Origin: Lachnospiraceae bacterium UBA7199
GTDB taxonomy: Bacteria; Bacillota; Clostridia; Lachnospirales; Lachnospiraceae
Direction: 5' to 3'
Assembly: GCA_002490775.1 (NCBI GenBank)
Contig: DKUR01000063.1
Location: forward strand, 62,001-126,000
DNA length: 64,000 nucleotides
Under the pieces are notes generated by a model. That model made no database searches. It saw only the letters and a program-made list of their open reading frames with translations, and was not told where the DNA came from. A program made the position numbers and the translations under genes. Positions 34,847-44,089 of this stretch are shown here, in pieces (position 1 is the first letter of the stretch; every line of letters starts with the position of its first letter).

Positions 34847-36568
34847 ATGGATGATTTACGTTATCAGGTGGACCTGCTGAGCGCAATGAATCAAAGATTG
34901 ACAAATGATGAAAAGATGTATCGATTAATCTGTGACACATCCAGCAATGCATTTTTGTATGTTAATTTTGTGAAAAATGAAGTCAGGACTTTAGCTAACT
35001 GGAATTTCTTTTTTCCTGACGTAGAAATCCGGCATATGAAGGATTTGGCAAAGCTATATTCACAGGTGGAGGATAAATATGTACTTCCACTTAGAGATTT
35101 ATTGTTTTTGGAAAAAACGGAAATGAATGTTGACAGCGGAATCGTTAAGCTGAATGACGGGAGAACATGGGTAGAATGTGAATCGGCTATTTTATATGAT
35201 GAGTCAGGAAGTGCAACTGACAAGGTGATTCGGTTTAAAGACATTTCCAAATTTAAAAATCAAAATGATGAATTGACATACATGGCTTATTATGATGTGC
35301 TGACAGGACTGTACAGTAGAAATTATTTTGTAAGGCTTTTGTCAGATTTTGTTAGAAAAGCAGAAGAAGAAAACGGTATTATTGCAGTCATGTTCGTTGA
35401 CATTGATGACTTTAGAAAGATCAATGATGGCTTGGGAATTATTGTAGGAGATGAAATTGTACAGCAGTTTGGCCAGTTTTTAGCAGGATTTCAGGGAGAA
35501 AATGTGTTGGTATCGCATTTCAATGCGGACATTTATTGTATTGCAATTTATGAACCCAGTGGGAACAGAAGTGTAGAGCATATTTTTAAAATGATACATG
35601 AACGTATTAAGGAGCCATTTGCACTAAGTACAGGTCAGGAACTTAGTCTGACGGTCAGTGCAGGGGTGGCAGAATACCCTGAAGCAGCAAAAAACACTCT
35701 GGATCTGATTAATTGTGCTGAGATTGTAATGTTTAAGGCGAAAAATCAGGGGAAAGATTCTATCCAATATTTTGATGCACCTATATTAAATGAATTTTTG
35801 CAGAATGTCAGTATTGAAACTAAGCTGAAGGAGGCTGTGTTCAGCCAGAATTTTGTTATGAATTTCCAGCCTCAATATTATGTGAATGGAAAAAAACTGC
35901 GGGGTGTGGAGGCATTGATCAGATGGCGGGATAATGATGGGAAGATGATTAGTCCGGCACTCTTTATACCTATTGCAGAGAAAAACGGAACGATTGTACC
36001 TATTGGAACATGGGTGATAGAGGAAAGCATTAAGTGTTTTGCAGCCTGGAAGAAAACATATGATTGCCATTTTATATTGTCTCTAAATATTTCTGCCATT
36101 CAATATATGAGAGATGAATTTATTGATAATATCTTAAATATTATAAAAAAATATGACGTCAATCCTGAAGAGTTGGAATTAGAAATTACAGAAAGTGTTT
36201 TAATTGAAAACTTTAAGGAAATTACCGAAAAAATGTGTATTCTCAGAGAGTATGGAATAAGAATATCCCTTGATGATTTTGGAACAGGCTATTCATCACT
36301 CTCATATTTAAAGGGACTTCCAATTGATACGCTGAAGGTGGATAAAAGTTTTATTGATACAAGTATTACAGATGAAAATACAAGAATTATTACGGAATCA
36401 ATTATTATTATGGCGAAAAGGCTGGGGTTTGAAACAGTTGCAGAAGGGGTTGAAACAGAAGAACAGTTTGAATATTTAAATAAGATAGGGTGCGACTGTA
36501 TCCAAGGGTATCTTCTTGGAAAACCTATGCCAAAAGAGGATATTGAACAGCTTTTGAATCAAATATAA
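34847..36568 (+). CDS. PAS-degenerate GGDEF-EAL protein, predicted c-di-GMP phosphodiesterase
   Basis: A 573-residue cytoplasmic signalling protein without membrane segments. A PAS-like region (about residues 15-135) is followed by a GGDEF domain starting DVLTGLYSRNYF. At the position of the GGDEF signature (about residue 225) the sequence reads HFNADIYC, so cyclase activity is unlikely; this domain may bind GTP or regulate. The EAL domain (about 320-573) keeps EALIRW, LNISAIQ, ITES, DDFGTGYSSL and VAEGVET, so it should hydrolyse c-di-GMP. The next gene starts 16 nt later. Confidence 0.9.
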   Translation: MDDLRYQVDLLSAMNQRLTNDEKMYRLICDTSSNAFLYVNFVKNEVRTLANWNFFFPDVEIRHMKDLAKLYSQVEDKYVLPLRDLLFLEKTEMNVDSGIVKLNDGRTWVECESAILYDESGSATDKVIRFKDISKFKNQNDELTYMAYYDVLTGLYSRNYFVRLLSDFVRKAEEENGIIAVMFVDIDDFRKINDGLGIIVGDEIVQQFGQFLAGFQGENVLVSHFNADIYCIAIYEPSGNRSVEHIFKMIHERIKEPFALSTGQELSLTVSAGVAEYPEAAKNTLDLINCAEIVMFKAKNQGKDSIQYFDAPILNEFLQNVSIETKLKEAVFSQNFVMNFQPQYYVNGKKLRGVEALIRWRDNDGKMISPALFIPIAEKNGTIVPIGTWVIEESIKCFAAWKKTYDCHFILSLNISAIQYMRDEFIDNILNIIKKYDVNPEELELEITESVLIENFKEITEKMCILREYGIRISLDDFGTGYSSLSYLKGLPIDTLKVDKSFIDTSITDENTRIITESIIIMAKRLGFETVAEGVETEEQFEYLNKIGCDCIQGYLLGKPMPKEDIEQLLNQI

Positions 36569-36584
36569 CAGATGAGGGTAAGAG

Positions 36585-37949
36585 ATGATTTTAGGGCGGG
36601 AGTCGGAATTAAACTATTTGAATATGCACTTTGATCATGGCGACAGCCGGATTATGGTGGTTTATGGGGAAAAGAATGTTGGCAAGACCGCTCTGCTGCA
36701 TCAATTTGTAAGGGACAAATCCTCTTATTATTATTGTGCAAAATATGTATCTGCAAGAGAACAGCGTTACCAATGGGGGGAAGAACTGAAAAAACAGGGA
36801 ATCCGATTGTCCAAATATCCGGAATTCACAGATATTTTTAAAGCTCTTCTTGGGAAGGAAAATGAAAAGAAAGTAATCATAATAGATGAATTTCAATATA
36901 TAGTGAAAGCTGGAACTGAGTTTATGAAGCAGCTTATCGGGTTTGTACATGAAATTCAGGCATTTCAGCAGGTTATGGTTATTTTATGTTCTTCTTCTAT
37001 AGGCTGGGTGGAAAATAATATGGTTACTAAAATAGGTGAAGCTGCCTATGAACTTTCCGGTTTGTTAAAGATCAGAGAACTTGGCTTTGACATAGTGCGG
37101 GATTTTTTTACAGGTTTTTCTATGGAACAGAGCATTGAAGCATACGCAATTCTTGGAGGAATGCCCGGACTCTTTAAGCAGTTCGATGATAAAATAAGCA
37201 TAAAAGAAAATATATGCAGATATATTTTAAGCAGAAATGCTTTTTTGTATGAGGAAGGGCAGCGGATTGTTGCACAGGAGCTTCGGGAAATGGGAGTGTA
37301 CAATACAATTCTGGCTTCTCTTGCTTCAGGCCGGCACAAATTAAATGATTTGTACCTGCATACAGAATTTTCCAGGGCGAAGATCAGTGTGTATCTGAAA
37401 AATTTGATGGAGCTTGAACTTGTAGAAAAAGTTTTTTCTTATGATACAGAGGGAAAAGCTAATACACAAAAAGGCGTTTACCGGATCAGCAATCATTTTG
37501 TACACTTTTATTTTACCTATATTTATCCCAATTTAAGCAGTTTGGAGCAGATGGAGCCTTTGGAGTTTTATAATTGCTGCATTGAACCGTCTTTTAAGTA
37601 TTATGTGGCAGAGTATTTTAAATGCGTATGTAAGCAGTATATTGAGAAATGGAACAGATGGGGAAAACTTCCTTTTGAAATAGAAAAGACAGGAGAATGG
37701 GTTGGTAAATTTGGAACGATTGATGTGATTGCCCAGAATGAAGATGGCAGAACAATAGCAGGTATTTGTAATTGGGATAATCCTATGATGCGCTATGATG
37801 ATTATGAATGGCTTCTTTTCTGTTTAAAAAAGGCAAAACTCAGTGTAGACTACATTTATTTGTTTTCAGCCAATCGTTTTGATGAGAAGTTAAGGCTGGA
37901 ATCAGCAGTGAAGCAGGATTTAAAATTGATCAGTTTGGATGAAATGTAA
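36585..37949 (+). CDS. Archaeal-type AAA ATPase with DUF234 C-terminus
   Basis: A 454-residue ATPase_2/DUF234 protein. It begins ILGRESELNYL; Walker A is YGEKNVGKTALL (about residue 28) and Walker B is VIIIDEFQY. A winged-helix region (KISVYLKNLMELELVEKV) follows. The C-terminal region aligns in order with the PD-(D/E)XK-like DUF234 module: GTIDVIAQNEDG keeps the Asp, but the usual GECKW is GICNW here, so nuclease activity is doubtful. Role unknown. Its stop overlaps the topB start by 1 nt (TAATG). Confidence 0.82.
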   Translation: MILGRESELNYLNMHFDHGDSRIMVVYGEKNVGKTALLHQFVRDKSSYYYCAKYVSAREQRYQWGEELKKQGIRLSKYPEFTDIFKALLGKENEKKVIIIDEFQYIVKAGTEFMKQLIGFVHEIQAFQQVMVILCSSSIGWVENNMVTKIGEAAYELSGLLKIRELGFDIVRDFFTGFSMEQSIEAYAILGGMPGLFKQFDDKISIKENICRYILSRNAFLYEEGQRIVAQELREMGVYNTILASLASGRHKLNDLYLHTEFSRAKISVYLKNLMELELVEKVFSYDTEGKANTQKGVYRISNHFVHFYFTYIYPNLSSLEQMEPLEFYNCCIEPSFKYYVAEYFKCVCKQYIEKWNRWGKLPFEIEKTGEWVGKFGTIDVIAQNEDGRTIAGICNWDNPMMRYDDYEWLLFCLKKAKLSVDYIYLFSANRFDEKLRLESAVKQDLKLISLDEM

Positions 37950-39976
37950 TGGGAAAAAATCTTTATATAGCCGAAAAACCGAGCGTTGCAAGGGAATTTG
38001 CCAAGGCGCTTAAAATAAATGCCAGTAATCGTGACGGGTATATGGAATCAGCGGATGCTGTAATTACGTGGTGCGTAGGTCATCTGGTGACAATGAGTTA
38101 TCCGGAAATCTATGATGAGAAATATAAAAGATGGTCGCTGGATACCATACCCTTTATTCCCACAGAGTTTAAATATGAGGTGATCGAAGGCGTTAAAAAA
38201 CAGTTTCAGATTGTCAGCGGCCTTTTAAACCGTGAAGATGTGGAAACCATTTATGTCTGCACGGACTCAGGACGGGAAGGAGAATACATATACCGTCTGG
38301 TTGAGCAGCAGGCGCATGTAACAGGCAAAAAAAGAAGGCGTGTCTGGATCGATTCACAAACGGAAGAGGAAATCCTGCGGGGGATCAAGGAAGCGAAGGA
38401 TCTTTCAGAATATGATAACTTAGGAGCGGCAGCATATCTTAGAGCCAAGGAAGATTATTTAATGGGAATTAATTTTTCCAGGGTTCTCACATTAAAATAT
38501 GGAAATTATGTGAAATCTTATTTAAAGGCGGACAGGGCTGTAATCAGTGTTGGACGCGTTATGACCTGTGTACTTGGCATGATCGTAGGCAGAGAGCGGG
38601 AAATCAGAGAATTTGTAAAAACCCCTTTTTACCGCGTAATTGCGAATATTCCATTAGGTGGACGGGATAGCGAATTTGAGTGGAAGGCAGTAGAAAATAC
38701 AAAGTATTTTAATTCTCCTCTTTTGTACAAAGAAAATGGATTTAAAGAAGAAAAAGATGCTTTGGAATTGATAGAGTTTCTTATGGATTCTCCGCCTGTA
38801 AATGCCCATATTCTGGGAATTCAAAAAAAGAAGGAGACAAAAAATCCACCTCTTTTATATAATTTGGCTGAACTTCAAAATGACTGTTCTAAGTATTTTA
38901 AAATTAGCCCTGATGAAACTCTTAGAATTGTACAGGAACTGTATGAGAAAAAAATGACTACATATCCCCGTACAGATGCCAGAGTGCTTTCTACAGCCGT
39001 TTCTAAAGAAATTTATAAAAATATAAAAGGGCTATGCAATTTGGAAATGGTAAAAGAACTGGCGGCTAAGGTACTTGAAACGGGTAGTTATAAGGGAATT
39101 GCACGAACCAGATATGTCAATGACAAGCAGATTACAGACCATTATGCGATTATTCCTACTGGTCAGGGATTAAATAATTTTAATGCGTTGAATCCTACAG
39201 CAGCAAAAGTATATGAGATTATTGTGCGTAGGTTTTTAAGTATTTTTTTTCCGCCTGCGGTATACCGGAAGATATCCTTAAATGTTTCTGTTAAAGAGGA
39301 GCAGTTTTTTGCAAATTTTAAGGTTCTTGAGGAAGAAGGGTATCTGGCAGCGGTTTCTTTTTCCTTTGCTTCAAAAAAAGGAAGCAATAAGGAAAAGGGC
39401 GATAATGATACGGATGAGGCAGGAGGCAGTGTGGATCAGGGAATTATGGAATCCCTTGAACATTTGAAAAAAGGAATGGAGCTGCCGGTAAAACAAATGC
39501 AGATTAAAGAGGGTGAAACTTCTCCCCCTAAACGCTACAATTCGGGAACCATTATTCTTGCTATGGAAAATGCAGGACAGCTTATTGAGGATGAAGAACT
39601 GCGGGCACAGATTAAGGGAAGCGGGATTGGAACTTCAGCAACACGCGCTGAAATTTTAAAGAAGCTCATAAATATAAAATATTTGAATTTAAATAAAAAA
39701 ACGCAGATTATGACGCCTACGCTAATGGGAGAAATGATCTATGACGTAGTAAATAATTCTATCCGGCCGCTTTTAGATCCGGCTCTTACTGCAAGCTGGG
39801 AAAAAGGGCTTACTATGGTGGCAGAGGGAGAAATCACGGAAGAAGAGTACATGAAAAAGCTGGATGATTTTGTATCAAGAAGAACTAATATTGTAAAAAC
39901 GCTAAGCAATCAATCAATTTTAAACCGGCAGTTTAATAAAGCTGCTGAAAATTATAAAAATGGAGGAAAAGGTTAA
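37949..39976 (+). CDS. topB: DNA topoisomerase III
   Basis: A 675-residue type IA topoisomerase. The TOPRIM domain includes LYIAEKPSVAREFAKAL and CTDSGREGEYIYR; the catalytic Tyr is in MTTYPRTDARVLS. The protein ends shortly after the C-terminal helical part with no zinc-finger domains. It relaxes negative supercoils and resolves recombination or replication intermediates. The start overlaps the ATPase stop by one base, and the hexapeptide-repeat gene follows after 1 nt, indicating a tight operon. Confidence 0.95.
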   Translation: MGKNLYIAEKPSVAREFAKALKINASNRDGYMESADAVITWCVGHLVTMSYPEIYDEKYKRWSLDTIPFIPTEFKYEVIEGVKKQFQIVSGLLNREDVETIYVCTDSGREGEYIYRLVEQQAHVTGKKRRRVWIDSQTEEEILRGIKEAKDLSEYDNLGAAAYLRAKEDYLMGINFSRVLTLKYGNYVKSYLKADRAVISVGRVMTCVLGMIVGREREIREFVKTPFYRVIANIPLGGRDSEFEWKAVENTKYFNSPLLYKENGFKEEKDALELIEFLMDSPPVNAHILGIQKKKETKNPPLLYNLAELQNDCSKYFKISPDETLRIVQELYEKKMTTYPRTDARVLSTAVSKEIYKNIKGLCNLEMVKELAAKVLETGSYKGIARTRYVNDKQITDHYAIIPTGQGLNNFNALNPTAAKVYEIIVRRFLSIFFPPAVYRKISLNVSVKEEQFFANFKVLEEEGYLAAVSFSFASKKGSNKEKGDNDTDEAGGSVDQGIMESLEHLKKGMELPVKQMQIKEGETSPPKRYNSGTIILAMENAGQLIEDEELRAQIKGSGIGTSATRAEILKKLINIKYLNLNKKTQIMTPTLMGEMIYDVVNNSIRPLLDPALTASWEKGLTMVAEGEITEEEYMKKLDDFVSRRTNIVKTLSNQSILNRQFNKAAENYKNGGKG

Positions 39977-39977
39977 G

Positions 39978-40652
39978 ATGGAACAATATACGATTAAGAA
40001 TCTTTATCAGTTGGAAGAGACCATAGCGGCCGAGCTTTTTGAAGGGGCAGTTTACCCTTGGGAGCTTCTTCCTAAAATCAGCAGCTTTATTCTGGAACTT
40101 GGAAAGAGGCTTCCAGTAGATAAATTTACACAGGTAAAAGAAAATGTATGGGTTGCAAATTCTGCAAAGGTGGCACCTACAGCATGCTTAAATGGACCTT
40201 TGATTATTGATGAGGAGGCTGAAATCAGACACTGTGCGTTTATCAGGGGAAATGCAATTGTCGGGAAAGGAGCAGTTGTAGGGAATTCCACAGAATTGAA
40301 AAATGTGATCCTGTTTAACAAGGTTCAGGTGCCTCATTATAATTACGTAGGGGACAGTATTCTTGGATTTAAAGCACATATGGGGGCTGGTTCCATTACA
40401 TCAAATGTGAAAAGCGACAAGACGTTGGTGGTGGTGAAAAATAAAGAGACAGAGATAGAGACCGGACTAAAAAAATTTGGAGCAATGCTTGGAGACTATG
40501 TGGAGGTGGGATGTAACAGTGTCTTGAATCCTGGAACTGTAATCGGCAGAAATTCAAACGTTTATCCGGTAAGTATGGTGCGGGGGTGCATTCCAGCAGG
40601 AAGCATTTACAAAAAAAAGGGTGAAATTGCAGAAAAATATCAAAAGGACTAG
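39978..40652 (+). CDS. Left-handed beta-helix (hexapeptide repeat) acyltransferase-like protein
   Basis: A 224-residue protein. After an N-terminal helical region (about 75 residues) come hexapeptide repeats of the GlmU C-terminal type: VAPTACLNGPLIIDEEAEI (19), then GNAIVGKGAVVGNSTELKN. It resembles stand-alone GlmU-C/UDP-GlcNAc pyrophosphorylase-like proteins without the nucleotidyltransferase domain. An acetyltransferase role on a sugar is possible but not shown. ATG 39978 follows AAAGG by 5 nt. Confidence 0.78.
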   Translation: MEQYTIKNLYQLEETIAAELFEGAVYPWELLPKISSFILELGKRLPVDKFTQVKENVWVANSAKVAPTACLNGPLIIDEEAEIRHCAFIRGNAIVGKGAVVGNSTELKNVILFNKVQVPHYNYVGDSILGFKAHMGAGSITSNVKSDKTLVVVKNKETEIETGLKKFGAMLGDYVEVGCNSVLNPGTVIGRNSNVYPVSMVRGCIPAGSIYKKKGEIAEKYQKD

Positions 40653-40740
40653 ATTTTTTGCGTGATTTATGCAACAATATAAGTTGTGATTATGATAAAA
40701 TATTCACATACATTATCTACATATTGAAAGGAGTTTTCAC

Positions 40741-41433
40741 ATGATTTATTCAAAGGAAGTTGAAGAAATGTGTACAGTTGCACAGGGTGTTCATCATGGC
40801 TGTGCTCCTATCCCAGAAGAAGCAAAGTGGGTTCAGGCTAAAAAGGTAGAAGACATTTCAGGGTTAACACATGGTGTTGGCTGGTGTGCCCCTCAGCAGG
40901 GTGCATGTAAATTAACCCTGAATGTTAAGGAAGGCATTATTCAGGAAGCATTGGTTGAGACCATCGGATGTTCAGGTATGACACATTCTGCTGCTATGGC
41001 ATCTGAAATTCTTCCCGGACTTACTGTAATGGAAGCATTGAATACAGACCTTGTATGTGATGCAATCAATACAGCTATGAGAGAGTTATTCTTACAGATC
41101 GTTTATGGCCGCTCACAGAGTGCATTTTCAGAAGACGGACTTCCTATCGGTGCCGGTCTTGAAGACTTAGGTAAGGGATTAAGAAGTCAGGTTGGTACAA
41201 TGTATGGAACATTAAAGAAAGGACCTCGTTACCTTGAAATGGCTGAAGGCTATGTAACAGGTATCGCTCTTGATGCAGATAATGAAATCATTGGTTATAA
41301 ATTCGTAAACTTTGGTAAGATGACTGACTTTATGAAAAAGGGTGATGATCCGGCTACTGCATATGAGAAAGCATGCGGACAGTATGGTCGTGTAGATGAT
41401 GCTGTTAAGATTATTGATCCCAGAAAAGAATAA
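40741..41433 (+). CDS. IscU/NifU-like iron-sulfur scaffold homologue (GGGtGRT partner)
   Basis: A 230-residue protein with an IscU-like core: ETIGCSGMTHSAAMASEILPG (as ETIGCSGMTHSA plus AMASEILPG). Cysteines at about residues 11, 21, 49, 56, 77, 105 and 212 could bind metal. It is longer than IscU and has an extra C-terminal part. This family occurs next to the GGGtGRT protein. The gene uses many GGT, CGT and CTT codons unlike its neighbours, suggesting high expression. AAAGGAG precedes the ATG; the next gene follows after 19 nt. Function is not established. Confidence 0.85.
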   Translation: MIYSKEVEEMCTVAQGVHHGCAPIPEEAKWVQAKKVEDISGLTHGVGWCAPQQGACKLTLNVKEGIIQEALVETIGCSGMTHSAAMASEILPGLTVMEALNTDLVCDAINTAMRELFLQIVYGRSQSAFSEDGLPIGAGLEDLGKGLRSQVGTMYGTLKKGPRYLEMAEGYVTGIALDADNEIIGYKFVNFGKMTDFMKKGDDPATAYEKACGQYGRVDDAVKIIDPRKE

Positions 41434-41452
41434 TTATAGGAGGAATGTAAAA

Positions 41453-42463
41453 ATGGCATTATTTGAATCATATGAAAGAAGAATTGATACGATCAATTCC
41501 GTTTTAAATTCTTACGGCATTTCTTCTATCGAAGAAGCTGAAAAAATTACAAAAGATGCTGGCCTTGATGTTTACGAACAAGTTAAGAAAATCCAGCCTA
41601 TTTGTTTTGAAAATGCCTGCTGGGCTTATACAGTGGGTGCAGCAATTGCAATTAAGAAAGGATGCAGAAAAGCTTCTGATGCAGCAGCAGCAATTGGTGA
41701 AGGTCTTCAGGCTTTCTGTATTCCCGGTTCTGTAGCAGATACCCGTAAGGTTGGTCTTGGACATGGAAACCTTGGAAAAATGCTGCTTGAGGAAGAGACA
41801 GAGTGTTTTGCATTCCTTGCAGGACATGAATCTTTTGCAGCGGCTGAAGGCGCAATTGGTATTGCTGAAAAGGCAAATAAGGTTCGCCAGAAACCCCTGC
41901 GTGTTATCTTAAATGGTCTTGGAAAAGATGCGGCAAAGATTATTTCCAGAATTAACGGATTTACCTTTGTTGAGACAGAGTATGATCCTTATACCAATAC
42001 CGTAAAGGAAATTGAACGCAAGTCTTACTCAGAGGGACTTCGTGCAAAGGTTAACTGCTATGGCGCAAATTCTGTTCCTGAAGGCGTTGCAATTATGTGG
42101 AAGGAAAATGTAGATGTTTCCATCACAGGTAATTCTACCAATCCTACCAGATTCCAGCATCCTGTAGCAGGTACATATAAGAAAGAAAGAATTGAAGGCG
42201 GCAAGAAATATTTCTCAGTTGCATCAGGTGGTGGTACCGGACGTACTCTTCATCCTGACAATATGGCAGCCGGTCCTGCATCTTATGGATTTACAGATAC
42301 GTTAGGACGTATGCACTCTGACGCACAGTTTGCAGGTTCTTCTTCCGTACCAGCTCACGTTGAAATGATGGGGCTTATTGGTATGGGCAACAATCCTATG
42401 GTAGGGGCTACTGTAGCTGTGGCTGTTTCCGTAGAGGAAGCTGCTAAAGAAGGAAAATTCTAA
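41453..42463 (+). CDS. GGGtGRT family protein
   Basis: A 336-residue cytoplasmic protein of unknown function, named for the motif seen here as SGGGTGRTLHPDNMAAGPAS. The N-terminal half has CFENACWAYTVGAAIAIKKG; the C-terminus is glycine- and alanine-rich with MIGMGNNPMVGATVAVAV-like stretches. Together with the IscU-like protein it forms a conserved two-gene set in clostridia. Codon use is again that of a highly expressed gene. ATG 41453 follows AGGAGG; a longer frame from 41396 overlaps the upstream gene. A terminator follows. Confidence 0.88.
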   Translation: MALFESYERRIDTINSVLNSYGISSIEEAEKITKDAGLDVYEQVKKIQPICFENACWAYTVGAAIAIKKGCRKASDAAAAIGEGLQAFCIPGSVADTRKVGLGHGNLGKMLLEEETECFAFLAGHESFAAAEGAIGIAEKANKVRQKPLRVILNGLGKDAAKIISRINGFTFVETEYDPYTNTVKEIERKSYSEGLRAKVNCYGANSVPEGVAIMWKENVDVSITGNSTNPTRFQHPVAGTYKKERIEGGKKYFSVASGGGTGRTLHPDNMAAGPASYGFTDTLGRMHSDAQFAGSSSVPAHVEMMGLIGMGNNPMVGATVAVAVSVEEAAKEGKF

Positions 42464-42474
42464 ATTTACTTATA

Positions 42475-42511
42475 AAAAATGCCTCGGACTTTAATGGTCA
42501 GGGGCATTTTT
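42475..42511 (+). terminator. Terminator of the IscU-like/GGGtGRT operon
   Basis: AAAAATGCC (42475-42483) pairs with GGCATTTTT (42503-42511), extended inward by T-G and C-G pairs. Confidence 0.82.
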
Positions 42512-42544
42512 ATATCCATGCATATAAAAATATTGAAATATTTA

Positions 42545-42573
42545 TGGACATTTGTCCGTTATTATTTTAGAAT
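42545..42573 (+). promoter_or_regulatory. Promoter of the zinc-ribbon protein gene
   Basis: TGGACA, 17 nt, TAGAAT at 42568-42573. GGACATTTGTCC, a short palindrome, overlaps the -35 box. Confidence 0.5.
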
Positions 42574-42606
42574 GGTAATAAATATTTTGTAGAAGAGGGA
42601 GAAAAG

Positions 42607-43269
42607 ATGAGCGAAGAAAACAAGATAATTTATTGTACACAATGTGGAAGTGAAAATAATGCGGAGTCTAAATTTTGCCATAATTGTGGTAATAAATTGG
42701 AAAAAGCGACAGAAACTGTAGACAAAGAACAAACAACAGGAGCAGAAGGCGTATTTTCAGGTCAGGATGCAAAGCCTGCATATGAAAAAATTACAGATGC
42801 AGAAGAGGAAGCGCCTGCACCAATTCCATCTTATAGAGAGGAAATCAAAATTAATTATACCCAGGAACCCCAGAATTTTGGCTCCGAATCACCAAATAGC
42901 GGCACAAATGGAAGTTCCAATGCATATAATATATCTTCCCAGCCCCAGTATTATTCAACGGATGGCAATGCATCCGGCGCGGAGGTACAGGGAGGCGGAA
43001 ATATCGGATTTGCAATTGCTTCTATGATCTGCGGTATTTTTTCAATTGTATGCTGCTGTTTTACTTTGTTTAGTGCAGTTCTTGCCGTGGCGGCGGTTGT
43101 TCTTGGTATTATTACATTGTGTTTTAAGTATGATGGAAAAGGCATGGCAATTGCAGGAATTGCAACAGGCGGGGTAGGGCTTGTTATTGTTATTTTTTCT
43201 ATGATTTTAAGTGGAACAACAACTTATAATGAGATGATGTATGATCTTTTCGATGACTTATATTACTAA
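42607..43269 (+). CDS. Zinc-ribbon membrane protein with DUF4190-like C-terminus
   Basis: A 220-residue protein. Residues 10-30 form a zinc ribbon (YCTQCGSENN, then FCHNCGNKL). A disordered, Pro/Ser/Asn-rich linker of about 90 residues follows. The C-terminus has two membrane segments of the DUF4190 type (IASMICGIFSIVCCCFT; then GKGMAIAGIATGGVGLVIVI). Such proteins are common in Firmicutes and have no known role. The next gene overlaps its end. Confidence 0.85.
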   Translation: MSEENKIIYCTQCGSENNAESKFCHNCGNKLEKATETVDKEQTTGAEGVFSGQDAKPAYEKITDAEEEAPAPIPSYREEIKINYTQEPQNFGSESPNSGTNGSSNAYNISSQPQYYSTDGNASGAEVQGGGNIGFAIASMICGIFSIVCCCFTLFSAVLAVAAVVLGIITLCFKYDGKGMAIAGIATGGVGLVIVIFSMILSGTTTYNEMMYDLFDDLYY

Positions 43270-43690
43270 AATGGGCAGCACCCGTAAAATTCGGGTAGAT
43301 GATTTTTTTTATCAGGCAGGAAAGGTGATATGGTTTCCATTTTGCATTGCCGGATTTTGGTTTGCTAATTATGGATATGGAAAGTACAGCAGTCTGACAG
43401 AATGCGCTGTCAAAAAAAGATGTGGTCTGCCATGCCCTGGCTGCGGAGGGACAAGGGCTTTTTACTACTTGTTTCAGGGAGAGTTTATAAAAAGCTTTTT
43501 GTACAATCCGGTGATAGCTTATGGAATTTTGGCGTATTTTCATTTCATGCTGCTGTTTTTTTACAGAAAGCATATTAGCAAAACTATTGTTAGCAAAGAA
43601 ATTCATATTCCTTATTATATGTACGTTGCAATTGGCGTTTTATTGATTCAATGGTCTGTAAAGCTAATAATTATTTTATTTTTTTTATAA
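43241..43690 (+). CDS. DUF2752 membrane protein
   Basis: A 149-residue protein with about three membrane segments and the DUF2752 motif CGLPCPGCGGTRAFYYLFQG (20 residues). The function of the family is unknown; the paired cysteines may bind metal or form a disulfide. The start is uncertain: ATG at 43241, 43253 and 43271 are all possible and none has a clear ribosome binding site, so it probably relies on translation of the overlapping zinc-ribbon gene. Confidence 0.85.
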   Translation: MIFSMTYITKMGSTRKIRVDDFFYQAGKVIWFPFCIAGFWFANYGYGKYSSLTECAVKKRCGLPCPGCGGTRAFYYLFQGEFIKSFLYNPVIAYGILAYFHFMLLFFYRKHISKTIVSKEIHIPYYMYVAIGVLLIQWSVKLIIILFFL

Positions 43691-43705
43691 TTATTTAATA
43701 TTTGC

Positions 43706-43734
43706 TTGATTCAAGGCACTTTTTAATGTATATT
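43706..43734 (+). promoter_or_regulatory. Promoter of the 88-residue membrane protein gene
   Basis: TTGATT, 17 nt, TATATT at 43729-43734, 40 nt before the start codon. Confidence 0.55.
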
Positions 43735-43773
43735 ATGATATAGTAATAATTTACTTTAAGGAGGAAAATTGCA

Positions 43774-44040
43774 ATGGATGCAAAAACAACAAGCATTGTA
43801 GCATACCTTACCTGGATCGGACTTCTGATTGCAGTATTGGCAGGAGACAAGGAGGGAGCAAAGTTCCATGTGAATCAGGCATTGGTGATTTTACTGTTTT
43901 CCCTGTTATCAATTATCCCCTGTATTGGATGGGTATGGGGAATTTTCATGGTAGTTTGCTGGGTAATGGGACTTATCGCCGCAATCAATCAGGAAGAAAA
44001 AGAAGTGCCGCTTATTGGAAAAATCAGAATTTTAAAATAG
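43774..44040 (+). CDS. Small DUF4870/Tic20-like membrane protein
   Basis: An 88-residue protein with two to three hydrophobic segments. The pattern AYLTWIGLLIAVLAGDKEGA, then KFHVNQALVILLF, is that of small DUF4870-like proteins. Function unknown. AAGGAGG lies 9 nt before the ATG. It has its own promoter and a strong terminator, so it is a single-gene unit. Confidence 0.82.
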   Translation: MDAKTTSIVAYLTWIGLLIAVLAGDKEGAKFHVNQALVILLFSLLSIIPCIGWVWGIFMVVCWVMGLIAAINQEEKEVPLIGKIRILK

Positions 44041-44047
44041 TAAGCGA

Positions 44048-44078
44048 AAAACGTCCGAGAATATTTCCCGGACGTTTT
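44048..44078. terminator. Bidirectional terminator
   Basis: AAAACGTCCG (44048-44057) and CGGACGTTTT (44069-44078) are perfectly complementary around an 11-nt loop. It serves the small membrane protein gene and the convergent lipoprotein gene. Confidence 0.85.
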
Positions 44079-44089
44079 ATAAATTAGTT

